The notes: generated by a model not told the origin, from the sequence alone. A stretch of DNA of 53,967 nucleotides from Desulfobacteraceae bacterium (GCA_011390345.1 JAABSP010000037.1:1-53967), one strand, 5' to 3'; numbered from the stretch's first letter, positions 41,044 through 49,851 are shown. Made by a program: numbers and translations.

Positions 41044-41853
41044 TCAATTGTATCTCTGATAATACTCCATCGCCTCCGGCATGGCCTCCTGGATCTTTCG
41101 GATGCGGGTCTCGGGCGCGGGATGGGTGCTCAGCAGTTCCGGAGGCCGCTGGCCTTCGGACTGTTCCGACATCCTCATCCAGAAGTCGTCTGCCTCTTGG
41201 GGATCATATCCGGCCATGGCCATGAAGATGAGCCCCAGCCTGTCTGCCTCGCTCTCATGGAGACGGCTGTAGGGAAGAACCACCCCGAGCTGTGCCCCGA
41301 GGCCCACTGCCTGCATCCAGAATGCCTGGGTTTTTTCCGGGTATCTCGAAAGTGCCACCTGAAGCGCAGTGCCGCCGAGCTGCACCATGAGCATCTGGCT
41401 CATCCGTTCGTTGCCGTGCTCGGCCACTGCATGCGCGATCTCGTGGCCCATCACGACTGCCAGACCGGTTTCGTCCCGGGTGATCGGCAGGATTCCGGTA
41501 TAGACAACCACTTTTCCCCCGGGCATGCACCAGGCATTGATCTGTTCGTCTTTAACGAGGTTGAACTCCCATGAATAGTTTTTGATCTCTTCAGACATCC
41601 CGTTCTGCTGGAAGTAGGTCTCCACAGCCTGTTGAATCCGGACGCCGGCCCTTTTGACCATCTGGGCTTGGGCCCCGCTTTCGACCACATTGTTCGTCTT
41701 TAAAAATTCGTCATACTGTTGAAAGCTCATGCCGAGCATGGTGCTGGTCGGCACGAGGCTGAGCTGCTTCCTTCCGGTTACGGGAACTGTACCGCAGGAA
41801 ACGATGAAAAGGAATAATAGGATCAGGATAAAGGGTCGTTTAAAGGCTTTCAT
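41044..41853 (-). CDS. M48-family metalloprotease lipoprotein
   Basis: A 269-residue protein with a lipoprotein signal (FILILLFLFIVSC, Cys20), then the Oma1/LoiP/BepA-like pattern GTVPVTGRKQLSLVPTSTML. The zinc motif is HEIAH (GHEIAHAVAEHGNERMSQ), with the third ligand in HESEADRLGLIFMAMAGYDP. It is probably anchored to a membrane from the periplasmic side, where M48 proteases remove misfolded envelope proteins. AGGAGATCGAG precedes the ATG. Single domain without TPR repeats. Confidence 0.92.
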   Translation of the reverse strand: MKAFKRPFILILLFLFIVSCGTVPVTGRKQLSLVPTSTMLGMSFQQYDEFLKTNNVVESGAQAQMVKRAGVRIQQAVETYFQQNGMSEEIKNYSWEFNLVKDEQINAWCMPGGKVVVYTGILPITRDETGLAVVMGHEIAHAVAEHGNERMSQMLMVQLGGTALQVALSRYPEKTQAFWMQAVGLGAQLGVVLPYSRLHESEADRLGLIFMAMAGYDPQEADDFWMRMSEQSEGQRPPELLSTHPAPETRIRKIQEAMPEAMEYYQRYN

Positions 41854-41978
41854 CTCGATCTCCTAGTCGGGGGTTATCGTTGAAAACCGCTTTTCTTGCC
41901 AAGAAAATAATACCGCTTTTGCCGGAAAAAGAAAAGGGGGATGAGGAGAAAAAAATTGTAAACCATTCAAATGAACAA

Positions 41979-41998
41979 AATACAGGTATCACCGTATT
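41979..41998. promoter_or_regulatory. Inverted repeat upstream of dodecin
   Basis: AATACAGGT-ATC-ACCGTATT is an imperfect palindrome about 90 nt before the dodecin start, with a TATATT-like box at 42018-42023. It could be an operator. Confidence 0.3.
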
Positions 41999-42086
41999 TC
42001 TTTGTATAGTCCAATCGGTTTATATTCCTCTGTGATAAAGCTGAATTGATCAATTGAAACCCCAAAACAAAAGAGAGGAGAGATCA

Positions 42087-42299
42087 ATGGCCGAAAGTGT
42101 TTACAAAATTATCGAACTGGTCGGATCGAGTTCCAATTCCTGGGAAGAGGCAGCGAAGAATGCGGTGGATGAGGCCGGGAAAACGGTGAAAAACCTCCGG
42201 ATCGCTGAGATCACGAAGCTGGATATGCGCCTGGAGAACGGGAAGGTGGAAGCCTTTCGTGTCCGGGTCAATGTCTCTTTCAAGTATCAGGGAACGTAA
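42087..42299 (+). CDS. Dodecin, flavin-binding protein
   Basis: A 70-residue protein: MAESVYKIIELVGSSSNSWE, NAVDEAGKTVKNLRIAEITK, LDMRLENGKVEAFRVRVNVSFKY. The strand-helix-strand-strand layout, the SSxSWExA motif and the final RVNVSFKY are diagnostic of dodecin, a dodecameric hollow shell that stores or buffers flavins. AGAGGAG lies 6 nt upstream of the chosen ATG; the longer frame to 42054 lacks family similarity. Monocistronic, ended by a terminator at 42337. Confidence 0.93.
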   Translation: MAESVYKIIELVGSSSNSWEEAAKNAVDEAGKTVKNLRIAEITKLDMRLENGKVEAFRVRVNVSFKYQGT

Positions 42300-42336
42300 A
42301 GAAAAGTTTAGGCCCATGATGGGCTGAGTGATCGAT

Positions 42337-42368
42337 TGGGGGGCCTTTTGAGGCTCCCTTTTTTTTAT
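42337..42368 (+). terminator. Terminator after dodecin
   Basis: GGGGGCC-TTTTGA-GGCTCCC stem-loop followed by a run of eight T. Confidence 0.75.
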
Positions 42369-42698
42369 GGCTTCCTCTCGCTTTTGATGCCGGGTGTTCG
42401 TGCCGGGCTCTTTCCTTCCTGAAAAAACAATTCTTTGTGCATTCAGTGTATGGCATCCTGTCATGATGTGCCTTATTCCTGTGGGGTTCTTCTGGAATCC
42501 TTTTGGGCTCTTATTTTAAAAATATCTTTTCTTTCAAAGGCTTTACCCATATTTAGGAGGGCTTGGCACAATATCTGCTTTTTATTCTGCTGGGAAATGA
42601 CCCAAAGGACATAAAGGACGGAAAGGACGGGATGGGAAGTTGAAAGACGATCTCGTCAGGGTGAAAAGGAAAACTTCAATCGCGGAAGGAGGAGGATC
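42369..42698. promoter_or_regulatory. Upstream region of the VIT/vWA gene with a sigma-54 promoter
   Basis: No gene seen. TTGGCACAATATCTGCT at 42563-42579 has GG and GC separated by exactly 10 bp and a perfect TTGGCAC -24 box, so it is a good sigma-54 promoter for the gene at 42699. Three AAAGGAC repeats lie at about 42603-42630 in the predicted leader. Confidence 0.65.
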
Positions 42699-44813
42699 AT
42701 GAAAGACCATACACTTCAGAAAAACGGGTTCGGGAAGTGCGGTTTGCTGGCGGTTGCCGCGGCGCTGACGCTGATGCTTTTTACGGGCGGCGCGTATGGG
42801 GCAGGGCTTCTGATTGCAGATGGCGGTTTCGGCGGTGTTCTGGAAGTTCAGGAGCATGCGGTGCGGGTGGTCATCAACAACGGGATTGCCGTCACCCATG
42901 TGACGCAGGTTTTTAAGAATACCGAGAAGCGGCAGGTGGAGGCGCTCTATACCTTTCCGGTTCCGAAACGTGCATCGGTGGCCAACTTCAGCATGTGGAT
43001 CGACGGTAAGGAGATGGTCGGGGAGGTGCTGGAGAAGAAGCGGGCCCGGGAGATCTACAACAGCTACAAACAGCAGCGCAGAGACCCGGGGCTGCTGGAG
43101 CAGGTCGATTACAAGACATTTGAGATGCGGATCTTTCCCATCGGGCCCGAGGCCGAACAGCGGGTGCAGATCAGCTATTATCAGGAGCTGGACGTCGATC
43201 ATGACCGGGCCACCTATGTATATCCGCTGGCCACGGTGACACGGGGGGATATCGACACCCGGACCACGGGAAGGTTTGCCATCGATTTCGCGGTGAAATC
43301 GGCCGTGCCCATCACCGAACTGGAGAGCCCCAGCCACGGGGATGCATTTGTGACGGCACGACATTCGGACGGATATGTTCAGGCCAGCCTGGAGGCCCAA
43401 AGCGGCAGCCTTGCACGGGATGTGGTGCTGAGTTACGGCCTCTCCCGGCCCAAGACCGGTATCGACATGATCGCATCCAATGGGCCCGAAGAGGATGGCT
43501 ACTTCTACCTGACCCTGACCGCGGGGGAAGACCTTGCAGAGATGGATCGGGGCATGGACTACGTCTTTATGCTCGATGTCTCCGGCAGCATGGCCGATGA
43601 CGGGAAGCTGCTGGTCTCCAAGGATTCTCTGGGGGCATTCATCAACGAGCTGGGGGAGACGGACCGGTTCGAGGTGATGACCTTCAATCTTCAGCCCGTG
43701 ACCCTGTTCAACGAATTGAGGTCAGGAAACGATAACTTCAAGGCTGAAGCAGACCGGTTTCTGGCGGGGCAGCGGGGGAGGGGGGGAACAGTGATCTCCG
43801 GGGCCATGCATACGGCATACCGGTACAGCGATCCGGACCGGATTCTGAACGTGGTGATCCTGAGCGACGGCATGACCGAGCAGGCCGAGCGGCAGAAGAT
43901 CATCGATCTTATCCGGGAGAGGCCCGCAAACACCCGGGTCTTCTGCATCGGTATCGGCAACGAGATCAACCGGCCCCTGCTGGAGCAGCTTGCACAGGAA
44001 TCTGGTGGGCTGGCCGCATTCGTCTCCCGGGGGGATGATTTCGAGCGGCAGGCAAAGGCATTCCGCAGAAAGCTGATGCGGCCCGCGGCATCGGATATCG
44101 AGATCGACTTTGCCGGGCTGAAGATCTATGATCTGGAGCCGGAAGAGCTGCCCAATCTCTTCCACGGTGCGCCGGTGCGACTCTTTGGCCGGTATTCCGG
44201 AAGCGGCCAGGCTCAGGTGATGGTTAGGGGGGATGTGCAGGGGACCCGCTTTGAGCAGTCGGCCGCACTCAATTTTCCGGAAAATGATCCGGACAATCCC
44301 GAGATCGAGCGGATGTGGGCCTGGCGGCGGGTGGACAGACTGTTGAAGATGGCGGATGGGAGCCGTTCCCGGGACCGGGCCATCGACGAGATCGTAAATT
44401 TAGGAGAGACCTATTCCATTGTCACCGAGTACACCTCCTTTCTGGTGCTTGAAAATGATGGGGAATATCAGCGATGGAAGATCGAGCGGAGAAACGGACG
44501 GCGCCTGCAGCGGGATCGGGAGGCCCAGGCCCGGCTGGAGGAGCGGCTGGAAGCGATCCGCAGCAAGGCCGTGACCGATCTGGGGCCCCAGCCGGTTCTT
44601 GAAGAAAAGGAGAAAGAGCCGCAGCACCTGGCATCTTCCAGACCGAATCCGGCACAGGGGAGACCTTCGGCGCAGCCTCAGAATGGGGGAGAGCCGGGAA
44701 GACCCCAAAGCCAAAACCAGAATCGGAGCTTTGACTTCAACTTCGGCAGCGGGCCCGTGGGCCCCTTGTTTGTCGGCATCGCCTGGTGGCTGCGCCGGCG
44801 GAAGAAGGGATAG
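42699..44813 (+). CDS. VIT and von Willebrand A domain protein with sorting-like C-terminus
   Basis: A 704-residue exported protein. A signal peptide (about 1-30) precedes a VIT domain (about 35-170, VTHVTQVFKNTEKRQVEALY, TFPVPKRASVANFSMW) and a vWA domain (about 285-460) with a MIDAS motif DVSGSMADD. After a helical, Gln/Arg-rich region the C-terminus has a Pro/Gln/Asn-rich spacer, FNFGSGPVGP, a hydrophobic stretch (LFVGIAWWL) and RRRKKG. This tripartite tail resembles the GlyGly/Myxo-CTERM type. Such proteins relate to inter-alpha-trypsin-like adhesins and proteobacterial sortase targets. It is likely surface-exposed and transcribed from the sigma-54 promoter at 42563. Confidence 0.88.
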   Translation: MKDHTLQKNGFGKCGLLAVAAALTLMLFTGGAYGAGLLIADGGFGGVLEVQEHAVRVVINNGIAVTHVTQVFKNTEKRQVEALYTFPVPKRASVANFSMWIDGKEMVGEVLEKKRAREIYNSYKQQRRDPGLLEQVDYKTFEMRIFPIGPEAEQRVQISYYQELDVDHDRATYVYPLATVTRGDIDTRTTGRFAIDFAVKSAVPITELESPSHGDAFVTARHSDGYVQASLEAQSGSLARDVVLSYGLSRPKTGIDMIASNGPEEDGYFYLTLTAGEDLAEMDRGMDYVFMLDVSGSMADDGKLLVSKDSLGAFINELGETDRFEVMTFNLQPVTLFNELRSGNDNFKAEADRFLAGQRGRGGTVISGAMHTAYRYSDPDRILNVVILSDGMTEQAERQKIIDLIRERPANTRVFCIGIGNEINRPLLEQLAQESGGLAAFVSRGDDFERQAKAFRRKLMRPAASDIEIDFAGLKIYDLEPEELPNLFHGAPVRLFGRYSGSGQAQVMVRGDVQGTRFEQSAALNFPENDPDNPEIERMWAWRRVDRLLKMADGSRSRDRAIDEIVNLGETYSIVTEYTSFLVLENDGEYQRWKIERRNGRRLQRDREAQARLEERLEAIRSKAVTDLGPQPVLEEKEKEPQHLASSRPNPAQGRPSAQPQNGGEPGRPQSQNQNRSFDFNFGSGPVGPLFVGIAWWLRRRKKG

Positions 44814-44849
44814 CCGCAGTTTGTGAAACGGGTTGAATGATGAGAGTGT

Positions 44850-45014
44850 TCATAACTTGATCGGATCGTTCAAAATCTGATACAGGGGCGTATGTCTGGC
44901 TTCCGGAAGAGCCTTTAGACGATGATTTCTGATGCCTTTGTCTGGATCTGGCTGCCGGGTCAAAGCGAGCCTGTCGTCTTCTGAAGCGGCAAAAAGATCA
45001 TGGCTCTCAGGCAT
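44850..45014 (-). CDS. Small hypothetical protein (54 residues), possibly a remnant
   Basis: Reads MPESHDLFAASEDDRLALTR, then QPDPDKGIRNHRLKALPEAR and HTPLYQILNDPIKL. Its start overlaps the end of another short frame on the same strand (to 45007) that encodes LDRFGESLLDFKDMKEAEKW. The two look like parts of one TA-like or cassette operon. I do not recognise a family. No clear promoter. The second frame lacks a start codon upstream, so decay is likely. Confidence 0.35.
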   Translation of the reverse strand: MPESHDLFAASEDDRLALTRQPDPDKGIRNHRLKALPEARHTPLYQILNDPIKL

Positions 45015-45193
45015 TCCCCTGCTCATCCCACCACTTTTCAGCCTCTTTCATATCCTTGAAATCCAGAAGGGACTCGCCGAAACGATCCAGAACATCGGAA
45101 TGGCATTGTCAGAAACCGAATTCATTTGATGGATCGGATGTTCGGTAATGGGCTTTCATCCGAGCCCATAGCGTCTTTCCGGCAAAGCAAGCT

Positions 45194-45221
45194 TTGACCT
45201 GTTGGTTTTATGGTATATAAT
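45194..45221 (+). promoter_or_regulatory. Promoter of the PD-(D/E)XK pair
   Basis: TTGACC, a 16-bp spacer and TATAAT. The 15 bp ATGGTATATAATGGC around the -10 are identical to those of the promoter at 49852-49880. Confidence 0.6.
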
Positions 45222-45283
45222 GGCCATATTGGGAACGGGTGGGATCGAATCCCTCAAACGATCAAAAAAAGTGGTATGCGATA

Positions 45284-45493
45284 ATGATATTAAAAGAAAT
45301 ATTGGCCGATATCCATGCATTTGAAGAGGAGTTGCTGGCATTCGAGCGAAAATTCGGTGTCCGATCGGAAACCTTCTACGCAGCTTATGCGGCAGGAGAA
45401 GAGCCGGAAAATGAGGATTGGGTGCTCGATTTCGGAGAATGGGCCAGTGTGTACCGCACATGGCTGGCACGGCAGGCGGAAAGGAGCATTTGA
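45284..45493 (+). CDS. Small acidic partner protein
   Basis: A 69-residue protein: MILKEILADIHAFEEELLAF, RKFGVRSETFYAAYAAGEEP, ENEDWVLDFGEWASVYRTWL. I recognise the type as a small helical protein (FEEELxxFExKYGxxSxxFY ... WxxDFxxWAxxYxxW) found beside toxins or nuclease-like genes, often as a likely antitoxin. The ATG at 45284 fits better than the upstream frame. The stop is 1 nt before the next start, so the pair is coupled. Confidence 0.65.
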   Translation: MILKEILADIHAFEEELLAFERKFGVRSETFYAAYAAGEEPENEDWVLDFGEWASVYRTWLARQAERSI

Positions 45494-45494
45494 C

Positions 45495-46028
45495 ATGGAG
45501 CCACAGGAAAAAGAACTCGATCCCCAGGAAATCTGGCGGATGTTTGCCGAGACCGACAGAAGGTTCAAAGAGACCGAAAAGCAGATCCGGGAGACCGACA
45601 AGAAGGTCAACGCGCTGACCGGCAAATGGAACCGGTTTGTGGAGGGGCTGGTGGTGCCGGCCGCGGAAAGGCTTTTTCGGGAGCGGGGGATTGCGGTGGA
45701 GAATGTGTTTCAGCGGGTCCGGCTTCGAAAGGGCGGCGAGGGGATGGAGATCGACGTTCTCGCGGTGGATGGGGAATATGCGGTGCTGATCGAGGTGAAG
45801 AGCACATTGGGGATCGACGATGTTCGGGAACATCTGCAGCGGATGGAGAAGTTCAAGCGGTTTCTGCCGGAATATGCGGATCGGAAGGCCGTGGGCGCGG
45901 TCGCGGGGATCGTCATCGACGAGGGGGTGGATCGGTTCGCGTATAAGAACGGGCTTTTTGTGATTGGGCAGAGGGGGGATACGGTGGCGGTGCTGAATGA
46001 TGAGCGGTTTTCGCCGAAGGTTTGGTAA
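45495..46028 (+). CDS. PD-(D/E)XK nuclease-like protein (DUF3782 type)
   Basis: A 177-residue protein. An N-terminal coiled coil (FAETDRRFKETEKQIRETDK, about 15-50) is followed by GKWNRFVEGLVVPAAERLFR and a nuclease-like core: EIDVLAVDGEYAVLIEVKST, which supplies the D...ExK signature of PD-(D/E)XK folds. Proteins of this layout are common in multiple copies in Desulfobacterota and cyanobacteria; their role is not established. The predecessor gene is probably its partner. The 3' end faces the FGE domain gene across a 104-nt gap that contains a strong hairpin. Confidence 0.72.
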   Translation: MEPQEKELDPQEIWRMFAETDRRFKETEKQIRETDKKVNALTGKWNRFVEGLVVPAAERLFRERGIAVENVFQRVRLRKGGEGMEIDVLAVDGEYAVLIEVKSTLGIDDVREHLQRMEKFKRFLPEYADRKAVGAVAGIVIDEGVDRFAYKNGLFVIGQRGDTVAVLNDERFSPKVW

Positions 46029-46090
46029 AGCTTCGCGGCAATACAGATAATCATATACTGAATCAGATTCATTATTTCAAATTTTGCCGC

Positions 46091-46109
46091 GCGGCGGCTC
46101 CGCCGCCGC
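46091..46109. other. Perfect 8-bp stem-loop without U-tract
   Basis: GCGGCGGC-TCC-GCCGCCGC. No T-run follows on either strand, so it is not a standard terminator. On the minus strand it lies about 25 nt after the stop codon of the FGE domain, a position where DGR target genes carry an inverted repeat. Confidence 0.6.
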
Positions 46110-46132
46110 AAAGGGTAAAAGGGTAAAAGCGC

Positions 46133-47296
46133 TCAGGGCAATGACCTCAGGAGGCGAAAGCCCAGGTTGCCGTCCCGGTACACCGGGGTGAGCCCGCGGC
46201 GGTTCGCCGAACGGCAGAAGACCGCGTAGAAGCCCCAGGAGCCGCCGCGGATCACCCGGACCTCGCACCGAGGATCATCAACCCACGCACTTCCATCTAC
46301 AGGAGCCCCTTTGTAGCTGCCATGGAAATCATCCTGCACCCACTCCCAGACATTTCCATGCATATCGTACAGACCGAAATCATTCGGCTCCTTTTCTCCC
46401 ACCGGATGCGTCTGACCCCCTGAATTATTGGAAAACCAACCCGCACGATCGAGATCCGAATCATCATTGCCTGTGTAAAAACGCGTCGTCGTCCCTGCGC
46501 GACAGGCATATTCCCACTGTGCTTCCGTGGGTAGTTCCAGTCCCGCCCATTCCGCGTAACGATTTGCATCACGCCAGCTCACGCCAACGACCGGCTGACT
46601 GGGCTGGTTGTACTTCCGATCGCTCCAAAGGCTTGGTTCCTGGATATTCGGATTGGCCTTCAGATATCGGCCATACTCCTCATTCGTGACGGGATACCGT
46701 CCCATATAAAACGCCGGCACATGGACTTCATGAACAGGCCCCTCATCATCATCACGACCTTTCTCCGATTCCGGCGATCCCATCATAAAACTTCCCCCCG
46801 GAATCAGCACCAGCTCATACCCGCTCGGCTCCGGACGGATCACCTTCTGTCTCGCCTGATCCATTCTTTCAGCAATCAGCTTCCGGATCTTTTCATAGGG
46901 ATGCTTCCGAAGACCTTCGCCAATCCGATCAAATATCCCCTCATCCCAACGCCGGATCACCTGCAGCGCCGTGTACTGACGTTCCCAGAGATCCCGCTGC
47001 TTCCCGGGATCGACTTTCAACAGCTCTGTAAATGGCAAAAGAGAAACCTCGGCCGCATCATCCAGACACATCTCCACCAGATCCGAATGCGCCACAAACG
47101 CACGGGATTTCACCACCTCCTGCATCAGCGGCTCAAAGAGCGATACCTCCTGAAGCGACAGCAGCAGCAGGATCACCTCCTGCCACCAGCTCTTTCCGAA
47201 CTGACCCGCAAGATCCTTCAGCGCAGACGGATCACTCGAAAGATGCCGCCGCCAGATCTCCCGCGCAGCAAGATACTCCTGAAACCCCAGATGCAT
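46133..47296 (-). CDS. C-terminal part of the NACHT protein: repeats plus FGE-sulfatase domain
   Basis: A 387-residue frame beginning MHLGFQEYLAAREIWRRHLS, which is mid-domain sequence of NACHT proteins (the FxHLxFQEYLAA winged-helix end). A helical linker (about 30-150) is followed by a formylglycine-generating-enzyme-like domain (about 152-387: LVLIPGGSFMMGSPESEKGR, RYPVTNEEYGRYL, PTEAQWEYACRAGTTTRFYT, GNVWEWVQDD, RGGSWGFYAVFCRSANR ending GFRLLRSLP). It is in the same frame as the gene at 47324 and separated only by one TAA and nine sense codons, so it is probably one gene broken by a stop. Independent translation from 47296 would start inside a domain. Confidence 0.85.
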   Translation of the reverse strand: MHLGFQEYLAAREIWRRHLSSDPSALKDLAGQFGKSWWQEVILLLLSLQEVSLFEPLMQEVVKSRAFVAHSDLVEMCLDDAAEVSLLPFTELLKVDPGKQRDLWERQYTALQVIRRWDEGIFDRIGEGLRKHPYEKIRKLIAERMDQARQKVIRPEPSGYELVLIPGGSFMMGSPESEKGRDDDEGPVHEVHVPAFYMGRYPVTNEEYGRYLKANPNIQEPSLWSDRKYNQPSQPVVGVSWRDANRYAEWAGLELPTEAQWEYACRAGTTTRFYTGNDDSDLDRAGWFSNNSGGQTHPVGEKEPNDFGLYDMHGNVWEWVQDDFHGSYKGAPVDGSAWVDDPRCEVRVIRGGSWGFYAVFCRSANRRGLTPVYRDGNLGFRLLRSLP

Positions 47297-47323
47297 GAAC
47301 CCATACTCTTCACCGCTACGGCT

Positions 47324-49720
47324 TTACTTCAGTCCGCTGTCATCCCGCACCGCCCGCAGAAATTCCACTGCATCGCCGTGGGGCCACCCCACCGCCTGCA
47401 GGGTTGACTCGATCACCGGCGCGATCTCCTCGGCCTTTGCACGGGTTCTCCCCTCCTCCCCGTGCAGCCACAGCGCGGCCGGCTGTAGCACCCGCCGCCC
47501 CGATTCCGCGGTCACCCGGGATTTGAAGCCGATCGCGGTCCGCCACAGCTCCAGCATCACATCGATGCACTCCTCATACAACCTTGCCCGTTTACGGGGA
47601 AGGTTCCCCCGATCCCGATGCACCAGGCAGAGATTGGTCAGGAGCAGCGGATTCCGGGTCATCTCGAAGACCCGGCGGGAGCGGAACTCCGGTTGCCGAA
47701 GCCGTTCGATCAGATCTTTGGCCCGATCCTCTGCAATGATCTTCGCCTGATCCGGATCGGATGAAAGCCCCACCTCCACGCTTCTGTACCAGTTGCAGAT
47801 GAAGGTTTCGGCCTGATCGGTCATCAGGGGCCGCATGTGCATCTCCAGAAAGGCCGGGCTCAACCGCGCCGCATCCGTATATCCCGCAAAGCGGCAGGTG
47901 ACCATGAACCGGCATCTGTCATGAATCAGCAGTGCCTCATCGATCCACTTGGAAACAAGCCCACGCTGCTTCGGATCGGCCACCTCATCCAGACCGTCAA
48001 AGAGCAGCAGCAGATTTCCCCGCCTCAACAGCCGCTCGCCAAAACCCGGGGGCGTTTCCAGATGCGGCAGATCGAGCTGCTCCTGGATAAAGGCATCCAG
48101 CCCTTTCCCCAGATCCCGAAGATCCCGCAGCGGCAGAAAGACCGGGATCATCTCCGACGGCAGGCCCAACTGCTCCTTTCCGCCCCGCAGAAACCAGAGC
48201 ATCAGCCGGCGCAGATGGGTCGTCTTGCCCGAGCCCGGATCGCCCAGGATCACGATCCCCCGACGCTTCAGCCGCTCCGATTCGTGAAAGGCGTCCACAA
48301 CGGAGATCTCCATGCCGTCGCCCCGGCCAAGACACTTCGCCTCCGCATCCTCGGCATCGGCAAAACAGGATTCACCTGTTGCCCGAAGGTCGATCACCGC
48401 GCGCAGCGCGACATAGATATCCTCGATCCGGATGGGAACCCGCAGACGGGTGCGGAAGCCTGCAACCGGAAGATATTCGTGGAGCGATTCGGCCTTTTTG
48501 CAGTAGGCGTCGATCTCGGCTTCAGAGGCCGCATCCTTTCCGGAAGCCGACCCATCTGAAGCATCCGCTTCCGATCTTCCGTCAGCCCCCTTCCCCTTTC
48601 GCTCCCGATTCCCTGAACCCGGAGCCCGGGGAGACCATCCCGGAAAGTCGATGAAATACCGGGGCAGCGGATCTTTGCCTTTCCCGGTATTCCAGATGGC
48701 ATCGGCCCGCCATGTGCCGTTGAGTTCCCGGCGGCAACGGGTTTCTACGGTCAGGCGCTCCTTTTCAAACCGAAGCAGGTTGTATTGCAGCGGATGCCCC
48801 GGGGTCCACTCCTCCACAGGCACACCAAAAGTTCCCGCGCCGACCACATGGAGCTTCCGGCCGTCTGCGGTCACATCATAGGCATACAGATTCGTCTCCG
48901 CCTTATGGATATGGCCGTGCAGCGCCAGCCGGAATCCGGCCCCGGCAAGACGATCCATGAAGCCGTGATCCTTGAGCCGATCCTCGAAAGGGCTGATCAG
49001 CGGATGGTGAAACACCGCGATCTTCAAGGCTTCGTCGTATTTCCGCCGGATCATCCTCAGCGCGTTGCTGACGGCATCCGGGCAGATCTCCGCACGGGAT
49101 GTGAAATGGTGGTCGATATTCCAGGCGGAGTTAAGGCCAAGTATCAGCAGGTTTTGCGCGGGCAGATGGTGCAGCGTCACCTGATCCGCATATTCCGTCG
49201 GATAGGGCTCGCGTTTGACGGACTGGTAGAATTTCCCAAAGTGGTCGAACCGCTTTCGATACTTGGATTCCTCCCGAAGCCGGACCACATCGTCACCAAC
49301 TTCGATGAACAATCCCTCCTTCAACCCCTCCTCGCAATCCTCCCGATCTTCAAGCCTGTACCCCTTTCTGGCCAGCTTCCAGTTCACGTCATGATTGCCG
49401 GGGACAATGACCACCTGCGCCGACTCCAGGGCAAATTCCCGGCACACCTCCCCCAGAAAATGCTCCGCTGCCCCATACTCCTCCGGCTCCGAGTAATTGG
49501 CGATATCTCCGGAAAGGATCAGCCCGTCCAGCCGCTGGATATCCAGCTCATTGATCAGATCCTCGGCCAGTTGATCGTACCAGTTCTTTGCATTCCCGAG
49601 ATCCCCGAAATGGAGATCCGACAGGTGCAGGATGTGAATCGGATCGACCGGTTCCAAAGGCGACGCATCGCTCCCTTGGTCCCTGCTGATGAAGATTTTT
49701 TTCTCCGAAGATTTGTCCAT
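47324..49720 (-). CDS. Metallophosphoesterase-NACHT protein, N-terminal part
   Basis: A 798-residue frame. The calcineurin-like phosphoesterase domain is complete: DLH (35-37), GD (71-72), GNHD (108-111), HH (238-239) and GHIH (269-272). A low-complexity linker (about 365-400) leads to a NACHT NTPase with Walker A GDPGSGKT (493-500) and Walker B LLLLFDGLDE (570-579). The frame ends with TAA after VRDDSGL, where the family normally continues into EEYGFMHLGFQEYLAA, found in frame downstream. Architecture is effector-STAND NTPase-sensor, as in bacterial NLR-like defence proteins; an anti-phage role is inference. Confidence 0.9.
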   Translation of the reverse strand: MDKSSEKKIFISRDQGSDASPLEPVDPIHILHLSDLHFGDLGNAKNWYDQLAEDLINELDIQRLDGLILSGDIANYSEPEEYGAAEHFLGEVCREFALESAQVVIVPGNHDVNWKLARKGYRLEDREDCEEGLKEGLFIEVGDDVVRLREESKYRKRFDHFGKFYQSVKREPYPTEYADQVTLHHLPAQNLLILGLNSAWNIDHHFTSRAEICPDAVSNALRMIRRKYDEALKIAVFHHPLISPFEDRLKDHGFMDRLAGAGFRLALHGHIHKAETNLYAYDVTADGRKLHVVGAGTFGVPVEEWTPGHPLQYNLLRFEKERLTVETRCRRELNGTWRADAIWNTGKGKDPLPRYFIDFPGWSPRAPGSGNRERKGKGADGRSEADASDGSASGKDAASEAEIDAYCKKAESLHEYLPVAGFRTRLRVPIRIEDIYVALRAVIDLRATGESCFADAEDAEAKCLGRGDGMEISVVDAFHESERLKRRGIVILGDPGSGKTTHLRRLMLWFLRGGKEQLGLPSEMIPVFLPLRDLRDLGKGLDAFIQEQLDLPHLETPPGFGERLLRRGNLLLLFDGLDEVADPKQRGLVSKWIDEALLIHDRCRFMVTCRFAGYTDAARLSPAFLEMHMRPLMTDQAETFICNWYRSVEVGLSSDPDQAKIIAEDRAKDLIERLRQPEFRSRRVFEMTRNPLLLTNLCLVHRDRGNLPRKRARLYEECIDVMLELWRTAIGFKSRVTAESGRRVLQPAALWLHGEEGRTRAKAEEIAPVIESTLQAVGWPHGDAVEFLRAVRDDSGLK

Positions 49721-49851
49721 GCCTGCTCCTGCGTTTCCTGAGATGATCCCTTTTCCGCTATCGTTTAAAGGGCCTTCCGGTTCCGGTTTTCCTGAATGGA
49801 TATCACAAAAAACGAGATCGATGTAGAAATTTATACGGTTTCATCCAAAAG

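Noticed and set aside
42603-42630. Three AAAGGAC repeats
   Set aside because: Too short and too few to be a CRISPR or a defined repeat array.
46091-46109. Stem-loop as a bidirectional terminator
   Set aside because: No U-tract on either side, so intrinsic termination is doubtful; listed instead as an unexplained inverted repeat.
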